From Oxalobacteraceae bacterium (lineage in GTDB: Bacteria; Pseudomonadota; Gammaproteobacteria; Burkholderiales; Burkholderiaceae_D), in NCBI GenBank assembly GCA_021151485.1, contig JAGKXB010000012.1:1-55637 (forward strand): a DNA stretch of 55,637 nt, written 5' to 3'. Below the pieces are notes generated by a model. The model had not been told where the DNA came from. It did not search any database and saw only the letters and a program-made list of their open reading frames with translations. Each line of letters starts with the position of its first letter. Position 1 is the stretch's first letter. Position numbers and translations under genes: made by a program. Shown piece after piece: positions 1 through 8,519 of the stretch.

Positions 1-195
1 TGTATTAATGGTAATACCACGCGCCTTTTCTTCCGGTGCCGCATCAATTTGATCGTATGCTTTCGCCTCACCACCAAACTTCTTCGACAACACTGTCGCC
101 ATCGCCGCTGTTAACGTTGTCTTACCATGATCAACGTGACCAATCGTACCTACATTCACGTGCGGCTTTGTCCGCTCAAACTTGCTCTTTGCCAT
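1..195 (-). CDS. tuf: Elongation factor Tu, N-terminal part (cut by window edge)
   Basis: EF-Tu delivers aminoacyl-tRNA to the ribosomal A site as a GTPase. The first 65 residues are visible: [16 protein letters not shown], the P-loop GHVDHGKTT and the start of switch I ([10 protein letters not shown]). The rest lies left of the window. The ATG at 193-195 is preceded on the minus strand by a purine-rich GGGGG stretch. It lies downstream of tRNA-Tyr, tRNA-Gly and tRNA-Thr on the same strand, the usual betaproteobacterial arrangement, so it is probably cotranscribed with them. Which of the two tuf copies this is cannot be told here. Confidence 0.97.
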   Translation of the reverse strand, partial: MAKSKFERTKPHVNVGTIGHVDHGKTTLTAAMATVLSKKFGGEAKAYDQIDAAPEEKARGITINT

Positions 196-263
196 CTCAA
201 ACCCCCAACGATATTACAAGATTGCCAGACAACGCCCGACACATTAAAATTTCAACACCATAT

Positions 264-338
<75 letters not shown>

Positions 339-365
339 AGAAATTGGAATGCCCAACATGAACTA

Positions 366-439
366 TGGAGCGGGTGAAGGGAATCGAACCCTCGTCATAA
401 GCTTGGAAGGCTTCAGCTCTACCATTGAGCTACACCCGC
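366..439 (-). tRNA. tRNA-Gly (TCC)
   Basis: Cloverleaf on the minus strand with acceptor GCGGGTG/CACCCGC, anticodon loop CTTCCAA (anticodon TCC), T loop TTCGATT and encoded CCA at 366-368. It is the middle gene of a three-tRNA run reading into tuf. Confidence 0.96.
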
Positions 440-477
440 AAAGACGACATCTCAATTGCTTTTACCTTAAACGTTTT

Positions 478-562
<85 letters not shown>

Positions 563-578
563 CAAACGAAGAGGCTGG

Positions 579-607
579 ATTATGATCGAGAGAATCGCAC
601 TTGTCAA
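579..607 (-). promoter_or_regulatory. Sigma70 promoter of the tRNA-Tyr/Gly/Thr-tuf operon
   Basis: On the minus strand there is a perfect -35 hexamer TTGACA (602-607), a 17-base spacer and a -10 hexamer CATAAT (579-584). The predicted start is just upstream of tRNA-Tyr at 562. This near-consensus architecture fits a highly expressed stable-RNA/tuf operon. From here to 819 I see no further gene. Confidence 0.85.
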
Positions 608-819
608 CTCAAAGCTTCGTTTTTCTTCAATTTGCGAAAAAAGCAAAACATCGGATCAAAAAAATCAAAGTCGGTTTTGATAAGAGGGAAACGAACGACA
701 GCCCACCCACAAGATAAGCAAACCGTAACGCTCATAGCAAACCCGCTTTGACAAGGCAGTCTTATTCCTTAAATCTGGAATAATCATCAGACCAAATCGC
801 ACTCATCACCAACCCAAAA

Positions 820-1301
820 TTAAATTCCCGCACACATTTTTGGAATATATTTTTGCATTGCATTAGAGGTGCACACCCAATTGGTTGAGCCACCATCAGT
901 AGCAGTCACCATTGTTAAGGTCAAAGTCTTACTCACTACCGCCGATGACAAACCACTCGATTTCATTGTCGCCGTAATAGTACACCCCCCGTTGCCGACC
1001 CAGCCCCCCCAGTAGCAACAGAAAGCACATAATTTCCAGTAATATTGCTAGACAACGCAATCCCACCTACAGCCGCAACATTGTTTGATGGACACGATCC
1101 ATCCTGTACATAACTTTCGTACACCGCCGTTTTTAAACCATTTACCAGTGTCACCGCTTCAGACATTTGTGCACGAGCAATGTTGTCTTGGTAAGCTGGA
1201 ACCGCGATTGATGCCAAAATACCAATGACGACAAGCGCAATCATTAATTCAATTAAGGTAAAACCAATTTGACCGCACCAATTCCTTAAGTTTTTTTTCA
1301 C
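820..1301 (-). CDS. pilA: Type IV major pilin (PilA/PilE type), frame broken at a G7 tract
   Basis: This is a structural subunit of type IV pili. Start: GTG at 1299-1301, placed 7 bases after a strong GGGAGGT ribosome site; the upstream ATG at 1317-1319 lies ahead of that site and is less likely. A 13-residue positively charged leader ends in Gly before FTLIELMIALVVIGILASIA, the prepilin peptidase site and hydrophobic stalk helix, with Glu5 of the mature protein present. As written the frame ends at 963. Shifting frame in the G7 run (1004-1010 on the plus strand) restores WVGNGGCTITATMKSSG, a C-terminal disulfide region (Cys in WVCTS and KMCAGI) and a stop at 820-822. Corrected length would be 159-160 residues, normal for a pilin. 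Either slippage-controlled expression or a sequence error; I cannot tell which. Confidence 0.85.
1004..1010 (-). repeat. Seven-base G homopolymer inside the pilin gene
   Basis: The plus strand reads C7 here (G7 in the coding sense). A second run of six lies at 985-990. One extra G or two fewer at the G7 run gives an uninterrupted pilin. Homopolymers of this size can slip during replication and are also prone to sequencing error. Confidence 0.9.
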
Positions 1302-1394
1302 GCAATGACCTCCCTGCAAAAATGTATTGAATATTATTCATGAAAAACAAGAAAAAACGATTCATCTTATTTTCATCAAAATCGCAACACATTT

Positions 1395-1413
1395 TGCTGG
1401 TCATTTACCAGCA
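1395..1413. repeat. Short perfect inverted repeat upstream of the pilin gene
   Basis: TGCTGGT and ACCAGCA form 7-bp arms around a five-base loop, in the 150-bp gap upstream of the pilin start. It could be an operator or a small hairpin. I saw no clear sigma54 element (TGGCAC-N5-TTGC) nearby, although sigma54 drives many pilA genes. Confidence 0.4.
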
Positions 1414-1486
1414 CAACATTGACATATATCGAATTTTGTTACGAAACACCACAAATTCAACACTCAAAATAGCACCAACATTCCAA

Positions 1487-1834
1487 CTATCTACGCGCAT
1501 GGACAGCCAAATACGTCTTATCAATAATGCCCTGTATCTCTTGCATACACGTATCTGCCCGCGCTTTCATCGCAAGCCAAGAGTTTTTGGTACGCAACAA
1601 AGCCTCATACTCCTCACCTTGATAATTACCTACTTGAATACATCTATGTAACGTCAGTAACAGTATTTCCATATTGCGCAATGCATATTCACAGCGCCCC
1701 AGCTGCTGACTATCCATGGGTGCATGACAATAACGCACCTTTTCTACATCACGCACAAATCCCTCAAAATCTTTGCTGTGATCCTCCACCAAAGTAGAAA
1801 ATATTTGAAGCAAACGAATCTCACGCTCAGCCAT
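1487..1834 (-). CDS. Uncharacterised small protein, 115 residues
   Basis: I do not recognise this family. Start: ATG at 1832-1834, 8 bases after a strong GGAGGTGA ribosome site; an upstream ATG at 1856-1858 is less likely because it precedes that site. The product is mostly helical-looking and charged, without signal peptide or membrane segment, with three cysteines (RYCHAP, GRCEYA, HRCIQV) and a fourth near the end (DTCMQE). It lies between the pilin gene and the ntrX-like regulator, all on the minus strand. That position hints at neither function strongly. The excellent ribosome site and uninterrupted frame argue that it is a real gene. Confidence 0.6.
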   Translation of the reverse strand: MAEREIRLLQIFSTLVEDHSKDFEGFVRDVEKVRYCHAPMDSQQLGRCEYALRNMEILLLTLHRCIQVGNYQGEEYEALLRTKNSWLAMKARADTCMQEIQGIIDKTYLAVHARR

Positions 1835-1974
1835 ACTCACTATCACCTCCCATATCATTAAAAATCACTTGTGTCATTGTTGTGAAAGTTGGTTAAAACA
1901 CATATGCAACAACCGCGGCAAAACACTTTGATTCAAACGGAAATACGGTGCCGCAAATAAAACAACTCATCACT

Positions 1975-2691
1975 TTAATCATTTTTTTTGGGCGCCTTAC
2001 CAAGATCAACCCCTAGTTGCTTTAACTTACGATACAAATGTGTGCGCTCCAATCCTGTTTTTTCAGCAACACGCGTCATACTACCGCCCTCACGAGCCAA
2101 ATGATGCTCAAAATATACACGCTCAAACGCATCACGCGCTTCACGTAACGGCAAATCAAAAGATAACTGAGCAGACGGAAGCTCTGACACAGATATTGGT
2201 GGAAGATGAGTAGACAAATCCAAGGGCGCAACGGCAGTAAGAGAAACCGTAGATGTAACAATGTCAGGCACACTTGCTGGCGCAACCACAATTCGTGATG
2301 AAATAGAGCTAGGCCTAACAATCTCTTGAGATCGGATCAAACCTTGCTGCACTGCCTTCAATAATTTCTGCAACGCAATTGGTTTCTCTAAAAAACTGAT
2401 TGCCCCTATGCGAGTCGCCTCAACCGCCGTATCAATCGTTGCATGCCCTGACATCATAATAACTGGCATGATTAGCAGACCGTCACGCAGCCACTCTTTC
2501 AACAAAGTCAGACCATCAGTATCTGGCATCCAAATATCCAACAACACCAAATCCGGCACGGCCAAAGCGCGCAACTCACGTGCTTTTTGTGCATTTTCCG
2601 CTGTTTGAACAATATGTCCTTCATCGCCTAAAATTTCCGAAAGCAACTCACGGATACCCATTTCATCATCAACAACCAGAATATTTGCCAT
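1975..2691 (-). CDS. ntrX: NtrX-like response regulator without AAA+ domain
   Basis: Cytoplasmic partner of the adjacent NtrY-type kinase. Residues 1-120 form a receiver domain: acidic pair DDE near residue 8, phosphoacceptor Asp52 in LLDIWMP, conserved Lys in FLEKP. A variable Ser/Pro/Val-rich linker follows. The last 50 residues are a Fis-type helix-turn-helix (GGSMTRVAEKTGLERTHLYRKL). Classical NtrX is about 450 residues with a central AAA+ sigma54-activator domain; here that domain is absent (238 residues), so activation of sigma54 polymerase is not expected. Short forms of this kind are, to my knowledge, found beside DUF4390 and rsmB in betaproteobacteria. It lies 66 bases downstream of ntrY and is probably cotranscribed with it. 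Confidence 0.85.
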   Translation of the reverse strand: MANILVVDDEMGIRELLSEILGDEGHIVQTAENAQKARELRALAVPDLVLLDIWMPDTDGLTLLKEWLRDGLLIMPVIMMSGHATIDTAVEATRIGAISFLEKPIALQKLLKAVQQGLIRSQEIVRPSSISSRIVVAPASVPDIVTSTVSLTAVAPLDLSTHLPPISVSELPSAQLSFDLPLREARDAFERVYFEHHLAREGGSMTRVAEKTGLERTHLYRKLKQLGVDLGKAPKKND

Positions 2692-2757
2692 GTATAACAG
2701 CCTTCCTTACTTCACTCAGTTTTATGCTTTATTGATGCTTGTCAAGTAGCTAATATT

Positions 2758-5073
2758 TCATTTTGCCAACTTGAGTAACAAAATAAATATTCTTGCACCA
2801 CTTTTATCAAGTCGATTTTGAATATCAATACGACCACCATGTTCATCAATAATTTTTTTAACCATAGCCAACCCCAGACCAGTACCTCGCGGCTTGGATG
2901 TCACATAAGGCTCAAAAGCACGCGCTAAAATCCCAGGAGAAAACCCAGTACCATTATCAAAAATAGAAAGCCCTACAGCTGTACACTCGTCGCGATTTGT
3001 ATTTTGATAAGAAATAACCTCTGTCACAATATCAATACGAGGAATAAACGATTCTTTGTTCAAATCCGTCATTGCATCCTGTGCATTTTGCAACAAATTA
3101 TGTATAACCTGGCGCAACTGAGTCGCATCACCCATTATTTGGGGCAAATTATCTGCCAACGCTGGATGAATAATGTCACGTTCATCCCCCACCATATATA
3201 AATTGAGAATCTCTGCTATCAATGCATTTAAGTCCAGCGGCAACAATATAGCTGGTGGTGTTTTTGCATAATCACGGAATTCATCCACCATGCGCTTCAT
3301 GGCAGACACCTGATTCACTATGGTTGTCGTGCCTTTATTCAGCATTTCCATTTCTTGTGGCCCGAGTTTGCCTTCCAATTTCATTTTTAAACGCTCAGCA
3401 GAAAGCTGTATCGGTGTTAGCGGATTCTTAATTTCATGAGCCAAGCGTCTTGCTACCTCCCCCCAGGCAATCGAGCGTTGAGCAGAAATCATGTTGGAAA
3501 TATCATCAAATACCACAACATAGCTATTTCCATTCTCAAACGGCAAATGGGATCCACGTACCAACAAAGTTAACTCATGATTGGATTTTTGCCCGACACC
3601 CGAACCAGAACAAAGATGCGTATCAATATCCTCCATATCTTTAATACAACACGTGACTTCAATTTGATGTTGCCAATGCAAATCATCAGAATGAATTGCC
3701 CCAGCTGCGAATTGTGCACTTTGCTCAGAAAATGCATTGATAATTGCATTTGTAAACGGCATTAAACCCTGAATTACAGTAAGCGGCTGCCCGAGATAAA
3801 GAGTTAAATCGTGCTGCAAAATGCGTTCAACGGACTGATTACAACTCACCAACTTAAAATCACCGTCCAACACCATGACACCCGCCGACATATTAGCCAA
3901 TACTGATTCCAAATAAGCTTTAGCGTTCTCTACCTCAGCACGATTTTTTTCTACCAAACTGCGTGCCTCATAAAGTTGCCTGGTCATAAGATTAAAAGAC
4001 TGCGTCAATGTCCCTAACTCATCTGAAGTCGCAACAATTGGACGAGGAGAAAAATCACCATCTGCCACAGCTCTCGTTCCATCGGCAAGCAATAATAATG
4101 GCTTAGCCAAATGACTAGCAATCAAAAAAGCACTCACGATGGCACCAAAAATTGCCAATAACAACGTTAAAGTTAACGTAACGATATACATTTTACGCAA
4201 ACCCGAACGCCCTTTCGAACGCACCTGATATTCGCTATAAGCTGTTGCCAACGATTCAGCATTTTCCGCTAACTTATCAGGAACTGCCTGCAATAATTGG
4301 AGAAAATACACGCCACTTGTTGCGGACGAAGCGAATTCACGGTTTTTCGGCGTAATTGGAAGCACAACACGCAAACGTAATTTGTTTATGCTTGTTTTCG
4401 ATTGCATGCCATTTTCACGCAGATCATTATCCCCCTCAATCATGGAGAAACCCTGCTGATTTTGGGCCAAACGCAATATGGTAGTAGTCGGAATATCGGC
4501 AAGCGCACTGACAGATTGACCTTCGGCGGTCACAACTCGACCACTGGCAGTCACAATCATAGCTTGAGCCTGTGTTTTATCATGCAAACGCGACAACAAT
4601 CTTATCTGAGTAGACTCATCTTTCGCAATCGACAATTCGGATGCAATATGTTGCGCTTTTACATGCAAATCAGACAACAACGCATCTAGTGCAGTATGTC
4701 CGAGACTCAACCCTGATTCCAACGCAGACTCAACTCGCACATTAAACCATGATTCAATCGAACGAGACACAAACTGCACCGAAACCCAGTAAATAACTGT
4801 ACCAGGCAACACTCCCATCACGGCAAATAACAATACAAGACGCGCCATCAACTTCGAACCAAACTTTCCACGCTTATAACGCTTATACAAGCGCGTTAAC
4901 ATCAGAATAAGCAGCACTAAAAGAGCAACGACAACCAAAGCATTTAGTGCAAGCAAGATTGTGTAATGCCGCTCAAAAAAGCCTGAATTATCTGATGCAG
5001 ACGCCAACAAAAATAACAATATGCTAACGACTGCACCACCAACAATCAGAAAATAGCGCAATCCACGATTCAC
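2758..5073 (-). CDS. ntrY: NtrY-type membrane sensor histidine kinase
   Basis: A 771-residue inner-membrane kinase that should phosphorylate the regulator encoded just downstream. Hydrophobic helices lie at about 5-25, 37-60 and 76-100, then a periplasmic sensor region, another helix near 300-320, a HAMP domain (LAKPLLLLADGTRAVADGDF), a PAS domain, the HisKA helix with phospho-His546 in AHEIKNPLTPIQL, and a HATPase domain with N box (HNLLQNAQDA), G1 (FDNGTGF) and G2 (PRGTGLGLAMV). Order and length match NtrY. The signal is unknown; NtrYX systems have been tied to nitrogen, redox and envelope responses in other proteobacteria. It starts 2 bases after the DUF4390 gene, implying translational coupling. 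Confidence 0.93.
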   Translation of the reverse strand: MNRGLRYFLIVGGAVVSILLFLLASASDNSGFFERHYTILLALNALVVVALLVLLILMLTRLYKRYKRGKFGSKLMARLVLLFAVMGVLPGTVIYWVSVQFVSRSIESWFNVRVESALESGLSLGHTALDALLSDLHVKAQHIASELSIAKDESTQIRLLSRLHDKTQAQAMIVTASGRVVTAEGQSVSALADIPTTTILRLAQNQQGFSMIEGDNDLRENGMQSKTSINKLRLRVVLPITPKNREFASSATSGVYFLQLLQAVPDKLAENAESLATAYSEYQVRSKGRSGLRKMYIVTLTLTLLLAIFGAIVSAFLIASHLAKPLLLLADGTRAVADGDFSPRPIVATSDELGTLTQSFNLMTRQLYEARSLVEKNRAEVENAKAYLESVLANMSAGVMVLDGDFKLVSCNQSVERILQHDLTLYLGQPLTVIQGLMPFTNAIINAFSEQSAQFAAGAIHSDDLHWQHQIEVTCCIKDMEDIDTHLCSGSGVGQKSNHELTLLVRGSHLPFENGNSYVVVFDDISNMISAQRSIAWGEVARRLAHEIKNPLTPIQLSAERLKMKLEGKLGPQEMEMLNKGTTTIVNQVSAMKRMVDEFRDYAKTPPAILLPLDLNALIAEILNLYMVGDERDIIHPALADNLPQIMGDATQLRQVIHNLLQNAQDAMTDLNKESFIPRIDIVTEVISYQNTNRDECTAVGLSIFDNGTGFSPGILARAFEPYVTSKPRGTGLGLAMVKKIIDEHGGRIDIQNRLDKSGARIFILLLKLAK

Positions 5074-5075
5074 TG

Positions 5076-5660
5076 TTACTCCGTCTTCTCTGCTTTATAG
5101 GTAAAACGCTTCCAATCCGATGAAAAACGCCAGTCGCTATTATTAAGAGCATTGATCTGAAATGGTTTAGGTAGCTGCGTTACGTCAAGACGACTACGAA
5201 CTGCAACATGGTAGTATTCCCCTACCTTCAAACGCCCCTTTTCCGCCACAATCCAACGGCTCGGACGCCGAATTAATGATAAGGCATCCTCCAAATTACT
5301 GAAGTTTTGTTGCAAATTACCACCGATCGCGACCCGATATTGACGTGTCAACACATTGTACGAAAGACGAATGGTTTGGAGCGCTGTGATTGCTTTTTCA
5401 TCAAACCAATACCAACGAGGCCGTGTTAACTCAACTTCGGTAGTGAAATAAAGTGGAATGCCATGCGTAATTGCATCCAACAAACCATGATTTAGATCAA
5501 ATGAAAAGTTGGCAGATAATTTATATCCTTCATCCCCGCCCTCCAAATGCACTTGCGTGATTTCGATGTCATCAGCAGCGTGCACAGGCAAGACAATCCA
5601 TATTTGCATGGATATCACCACAAAACAGCTCAATAAAAAATGTATCAATCGTTGCATCAA
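5076..5660 (-). CDS. DUF4390 family exported protein
   Basis: A 194-residue protein with an N-terminal signal peptide ending near VHAADD, then a beta-rich domain with the family-typical features: a repeated RPRWYWFD motif, LSYNVLTRQYRV and a C-terminal SDWRFSSDW stretch. The biochemical role of DUF4390 is not established. It sits between rsmB and ntrY with gaps of 33 and 2 bases, so it is very likely in the same operon. Its periplasmic location next to a membrane sensor makes a role in signal perception or envelope quality control conceivable, but that is inference from position only. Confidence 0.85.
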   Translation of the reverse strand: MMQRLIHFLLSCFVVISMQIWIVLPVHAADDIEITQVHLEGGDEGYKLSANFSFDLNHGLLDAITHGIPLYFTTEVELTRPRWYWFDEKAITALQTIRLSYNVLTRQYRVAIGGNLQQNFSNLEDALSLIRRPSRWIVAEKGRLKVGEYYHVAVRSRLDVTQLPKPFQINALNNSDWRFSSDWKRFTYKAEKTE

Positions 5661-5693
5661 GTCATTGCACTACTAAAATGGGATCAATCAGTT

Positions 5694-7124
5694 TTAAACA
5701 ACGGGTTTTTGAAATAAGGCATAAAACAAGCCATCATGATCTTGTATCTGGTCTTGCTCTTTATTCACGGTAGGCAGTAATTGCCCAGGAGCGGACAAAC
5801 GATGCGCTTGATGACGCGTTGCAAATGCTGCAGCTTGCCCCTCAGATTCTTGGGGCCACAAAGAACAAGTAACAAAAAGCAATTTACCATTAGGCCGAAG
5901 CATGCGCCAAAGATTATCAAGAATCTGCGCTGACAATTCCGCCAATTGCAAAGTATCACCTTTACGTCTTAACCAACGAATATCAGGATGGCGCCGCACA
6001 ATACCCGATGCAGTACATGGAGCATCCACCAAAATTCGGTCAAACAATTGACCATCCCACCAACTCCCACCCCTCGCATCACCAACTTTCAGGGTGGCGG
6101 ACAATTGCAAACGTTGCAAGTTTTCAGCAACTTTAGATAAGCGTTGCGCATCAACATCTAACGCGGTTACCTCCAGAAAATCAGCCGACTCAAGAATATG
6201 CCCAGTCTTGCCTCCTGGTGCGGCACAAGCATCTAATACTCGCATACCATCTTGCACATCCAGCAACGACATCGCCAATTGGGCTGCAGCATCTTGCACA
6301 GAAACGTAACCACTGGCAAAACCAGGTATACGTTGCACCGGCATCGGCTTTTCCAAACGTACAGCATCGGGGCCTATTTGGTGAGCAACAATCCCCTGCT
6401 CTGTCAAATTATCCAAATACGCAGAAAGCGTGGTCTTGCGACGATTCACACGTAACGTTAGTGGTGGGGCAATATTTCCATTATTGAGAATTGTTTGCCA
6501 GTCAGAAGGGTAGGCAAGCTTGGTGGCATTAATCCACCAACTTGGATAATTCCATAAGGCTTGTGGCTGCAATAAAACTGCTTTAGTCAAACTCTCTTGT
6601 TCACGCAAAAAACGTCGTAATACTGCATTAACCATCCCTTTTGCATACGACATATCAACATGAGAAGTGGCCGCCGTAACAGCTTGATTAACAATCGTAA
6701 ACATCTCATACGGCATCTCTGCGTCATCATCACCATGCAACATCAAACTCAAGGAACAGCATAGTAAACCATGTAAAAGTCTAGATTCAGGAGCTTTAAT
6801 GATCATCAATTCCAGCAAAGCTTCCGCTCGGCCCATATGACGCATACTGCGATAAGCGATGTCTTGGATCGCACCACGTGCAGACAATGATGGATCCATT
6901 TCACGAAAGGTTTTGATCAATGCAGACGGCAAAGCAACACCCTTCAAAACTTGCGTCAAAACTTGTGCGGCGCCAAGCAAGCAAAATGCTAACGAATCAA
7001 CCTTTAGACCTTTTTGTGCATCTTGCAACAAAGTTGATTTTACTGAATTTGTCGGTTCTGCCAACTGGAATTTGATGGGGGATGATGATTTAGATTTTGC
7101 GGTAATAAGAGGACGTTTTTGCAC
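5694..7124 (-). CDS. rsmB: 16S rRNA (cytosine-967-C5) methyltransferase
   Basis: Methylates C967 of 16S rRNA using S-adenosylmethionine. The N-terminal third resembles an NusB-type RNA-binding domain. The methyltransferase core shows the SAM loop VLDACAAPGGKTGHIL, DAPCTASGIVRRHPDIRW with one active-site cysteine, and VTCSLWPQE with the second. Length 476 residues is somewhat longer than E. coli RsmB because of a low-complexity N-terminus. It is first in an apparent operon with DUF4390 and ntrYX. Confidence 0.95.
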   Translation of the reverse strand: MQKRPLITAKSKSSSPIKFQLAEPTNSVKSTLLQDAQKGLKVDSLAFCLLGAAQVLTQVLKGVALPSALIKTFREMDPSLSARGAIQDIAYRSMRHMGRAEALLELMIIKAPESRLLHGLLCCSLSLMLHGDDDAEMPYEMFTIVNQAVTAATSHVDMSYAKGMVNAVLRRFLREQESLTKAVLLQPQALWNYPSWWINATKLAYPSDWQTILNNGNIAPPLTLRVNRRKTTLSAYLDNLTEQGIVAHQIGPDAVRLEKPMPVQRIPGFASGYVSVQDAAAQLAMSLLDVQDGMRVLDACAAPGGKTGHILESADFLEVTALDVDAQRLSKVAENLQRLQLSATLKVGDARGGSWWDGQLFDRILVDAPCTASGIVRRHPDIRWLRRKGDTLQLAELSAQILDNLWRMLRPNGKLLFVTCSLWPQESEGQAAAFATRHQAHRLSAPGQLLPTVNKEQDQIQDHDGLFYALFQKPVV

Positions 7125-7224
7125 ACTATCTCTACACTAAATTGGCACTACATTCAAATTGAGGGGTGGGGGTAATTTTTACCCATAAAAATTGATATAA
7201 ATAGTGTGCCTTAGATGCAAAGTA

Positions 7225-7578
7225 TCAAATACCCCACACTACATCGACATTATTTCTTTGTGCCGCACGCAACATTTGCAGCAAAGGGTAACTTCGGGTG
7301 GCAAAGCTCACACACTCAGTCGCATTACCCTCGCCCTCATCTTTATCATCTGGCAAAGCACCAGAGTCGACAAGGATATCACGTGTTTCTTGCCGCACCA
7401 TAGCGTCTGCTTTTGTCGCAACAATTTTTGCTTCCAATTGTGCAATTGCAGGCCCAATTTCGACCGAAGTAATAACGCCCTGTGTTGAGCTTTTATTCAA
7501 CAAACTGAATATCGGCTTGGCATGCTCCTGATACATAAGAACATCAGCTGCCGCCTTGGATTTAAAAGTAATTAGCAT
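7225..7578 (-). CDS. DUF1840 family protein
   Basis: A 117-residue soluble protein opening MLITFKSKAAADVLMYQEHA, which I recognise as the DUF1840 start, followed by a helical middle and an acidic stretch (PDDKDEGEG). The C-terminal SYPLLQMLRAAQRNN fits the family too. Function unknown; the family is mainly betaproteobacterial. It lies about 100 bases upstream of rsmB on the same strand. Confidence 0.8.
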   Translation of the reverse strand: MLITFKSKAAADVLMYQEHAKPIFSLLNKSSTQGVITSVEIGPAIAQLEAKIVATKADAMVRQETRDILVDSGALPDDKDEGEGNATECVSFATRSYPLLQMLRAAQRNNVDVVWGI

Positions 7579-7593
7579 AAATAATTTAACGAT

Positions 7594-7842
7594 CTATCGC
7601 ATTTTTGAAAAAACAATCAACCATTTACGCAACACTAATAGCTCAATATATCCACGAACGAAACCAACACGACAATCCAAAACAAAGTGAGGCGTATAAA
7701 AACGCTTACGAAAATCACGACAGACTGAGATTTCTCTTCTACCAAAACGCACAAGAAATAAAGCTGGCTCATGCTCCCAATTGAAATTACTACCGAAAGC
7801 AGAAATATTGGAAAGATTCGAAAAATTAGAGATATTAGCCAT
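7594..7842 (-). CDS. Possible small protein of unknown function, 82 residues
   Basis: The ATG at 7840-7842 follows an AAGGA ribosome-site-like sequence by about 8 bases. The product starts with an Asn/Ser-rich, near-repetitive stretch (NISNFSNLSNISAFGSN) and continues as a basic, aromatic segment (FLVRFGRREISVCRDFRKRF). No family is recognised. It ends 15 bases before the DUF1840 gene on the same strand, which would suit a leader gene. The odd composition means a spurious frame is a real alternative. Confidence 0.4.
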   Translation of the reverse strand: MANISNFSNLSNISAFGSNFNWEHEPALFLVRFGRREISVCRDFRKRFYTPHFVLDCRVGFVRGYIELLVLRKWLIVFSKMR

Positions 7843-8039
7843 AAAAAATTTCCTTATAAAGATACTCAAAATGCGATAAAGAATAGTACTGTATCACAAC
7901 ACTGTACAAATAATCAGTATTTTTACAGGAAATATTCTGCCTCATATTTCAACTCAAATGATAAGCCCATTTGAACACCCCTCAGCAAATCACTCAATAT
8001 TGCTTATCACATGCTATTCTATGCGACCATAAAAAATGC

Positions 8040-8519
8040 ATGATTGTATTAATGAATACACCTACCACTCCCAATCCTGTTTTACTCGCTCGCACCCTAT
8101 TGCGAGAACTTCAAAAAAATTTCGAAGTTTTTCGAAACTACATGCCACTCTCAATTGGTATCGACAAACAAATTATTGCCCGGTTGCCAGACACCAACCG
8201 CAAAATATTACGTATCGCACTAGGCATGCATACAAAGTCTTTGCGTTATTTAAGAGAAATGGAAAAAGCAACAAGGCGTCATGACCTGGATGGTAATACT
8301 GTGGAGGAGGTCACGGAATCGCATCGCACGCATACGTCAAAAATATTGCAAGAACGCATCAAACAAGAAATTGAGCGGAGAAAAACACAGAATGAGGCCA
8401 GACGCAAAGCGGAGCGTGATGCAAAAGAGGCCGAAGCAATGCGCCTACGCACGGCAAAATTAAACCAACTCGCCGCAAAATTCTCCTCCCACGGAAACAT
8501 CACAAATAATAAGAAGTAG
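8040..8519 (+). CDS. proQ: ProQ/FinO-domain RNA chaperone
   Basis: ProQ/FinO proteins bind structured RNAs and terminator hairpins and influence small-RNA regulation. The domain covers about residues 20-125: LLRELQKNFEVFRNYMPLSIG, then HTKSLRYLREMEKATRRHDL, as in FinO/ProQ. A strongly charged C-terminal helix follows (QEIERRKTQNEARRKAERD), probably a coiled or disordered RNA-contacting tail. Start is uncertain: ATG at 8040 and ATG at 8052 are both plausible and neither has a convincing ribosome site; an upstream TTG at 7971 is less likely. It converges on coq7, the two stop regions overlapping by 20 bases. Confidence 0.88.
   Translation: MIVLMNTPTTPNPVLLARTLLRELQKNFEVFRNYMPLSIGIDKQIIARLPDTNRKILRIALGMHTKSLRYLREMEKATRRHDLDGNTVEEVTESHRTHTSKILQERIKQEIERRKTQNEARRKAERDAKEAEAMRLRTAKLNQLAAKFSSHGNITNNKK

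Noticed and set aside
1302..1486. Sigma54 promoter upstream of the pilin gene
   Set aside because: Looked for TGGCAC-N5-TTGC on the minus strand and found no acceptable match.
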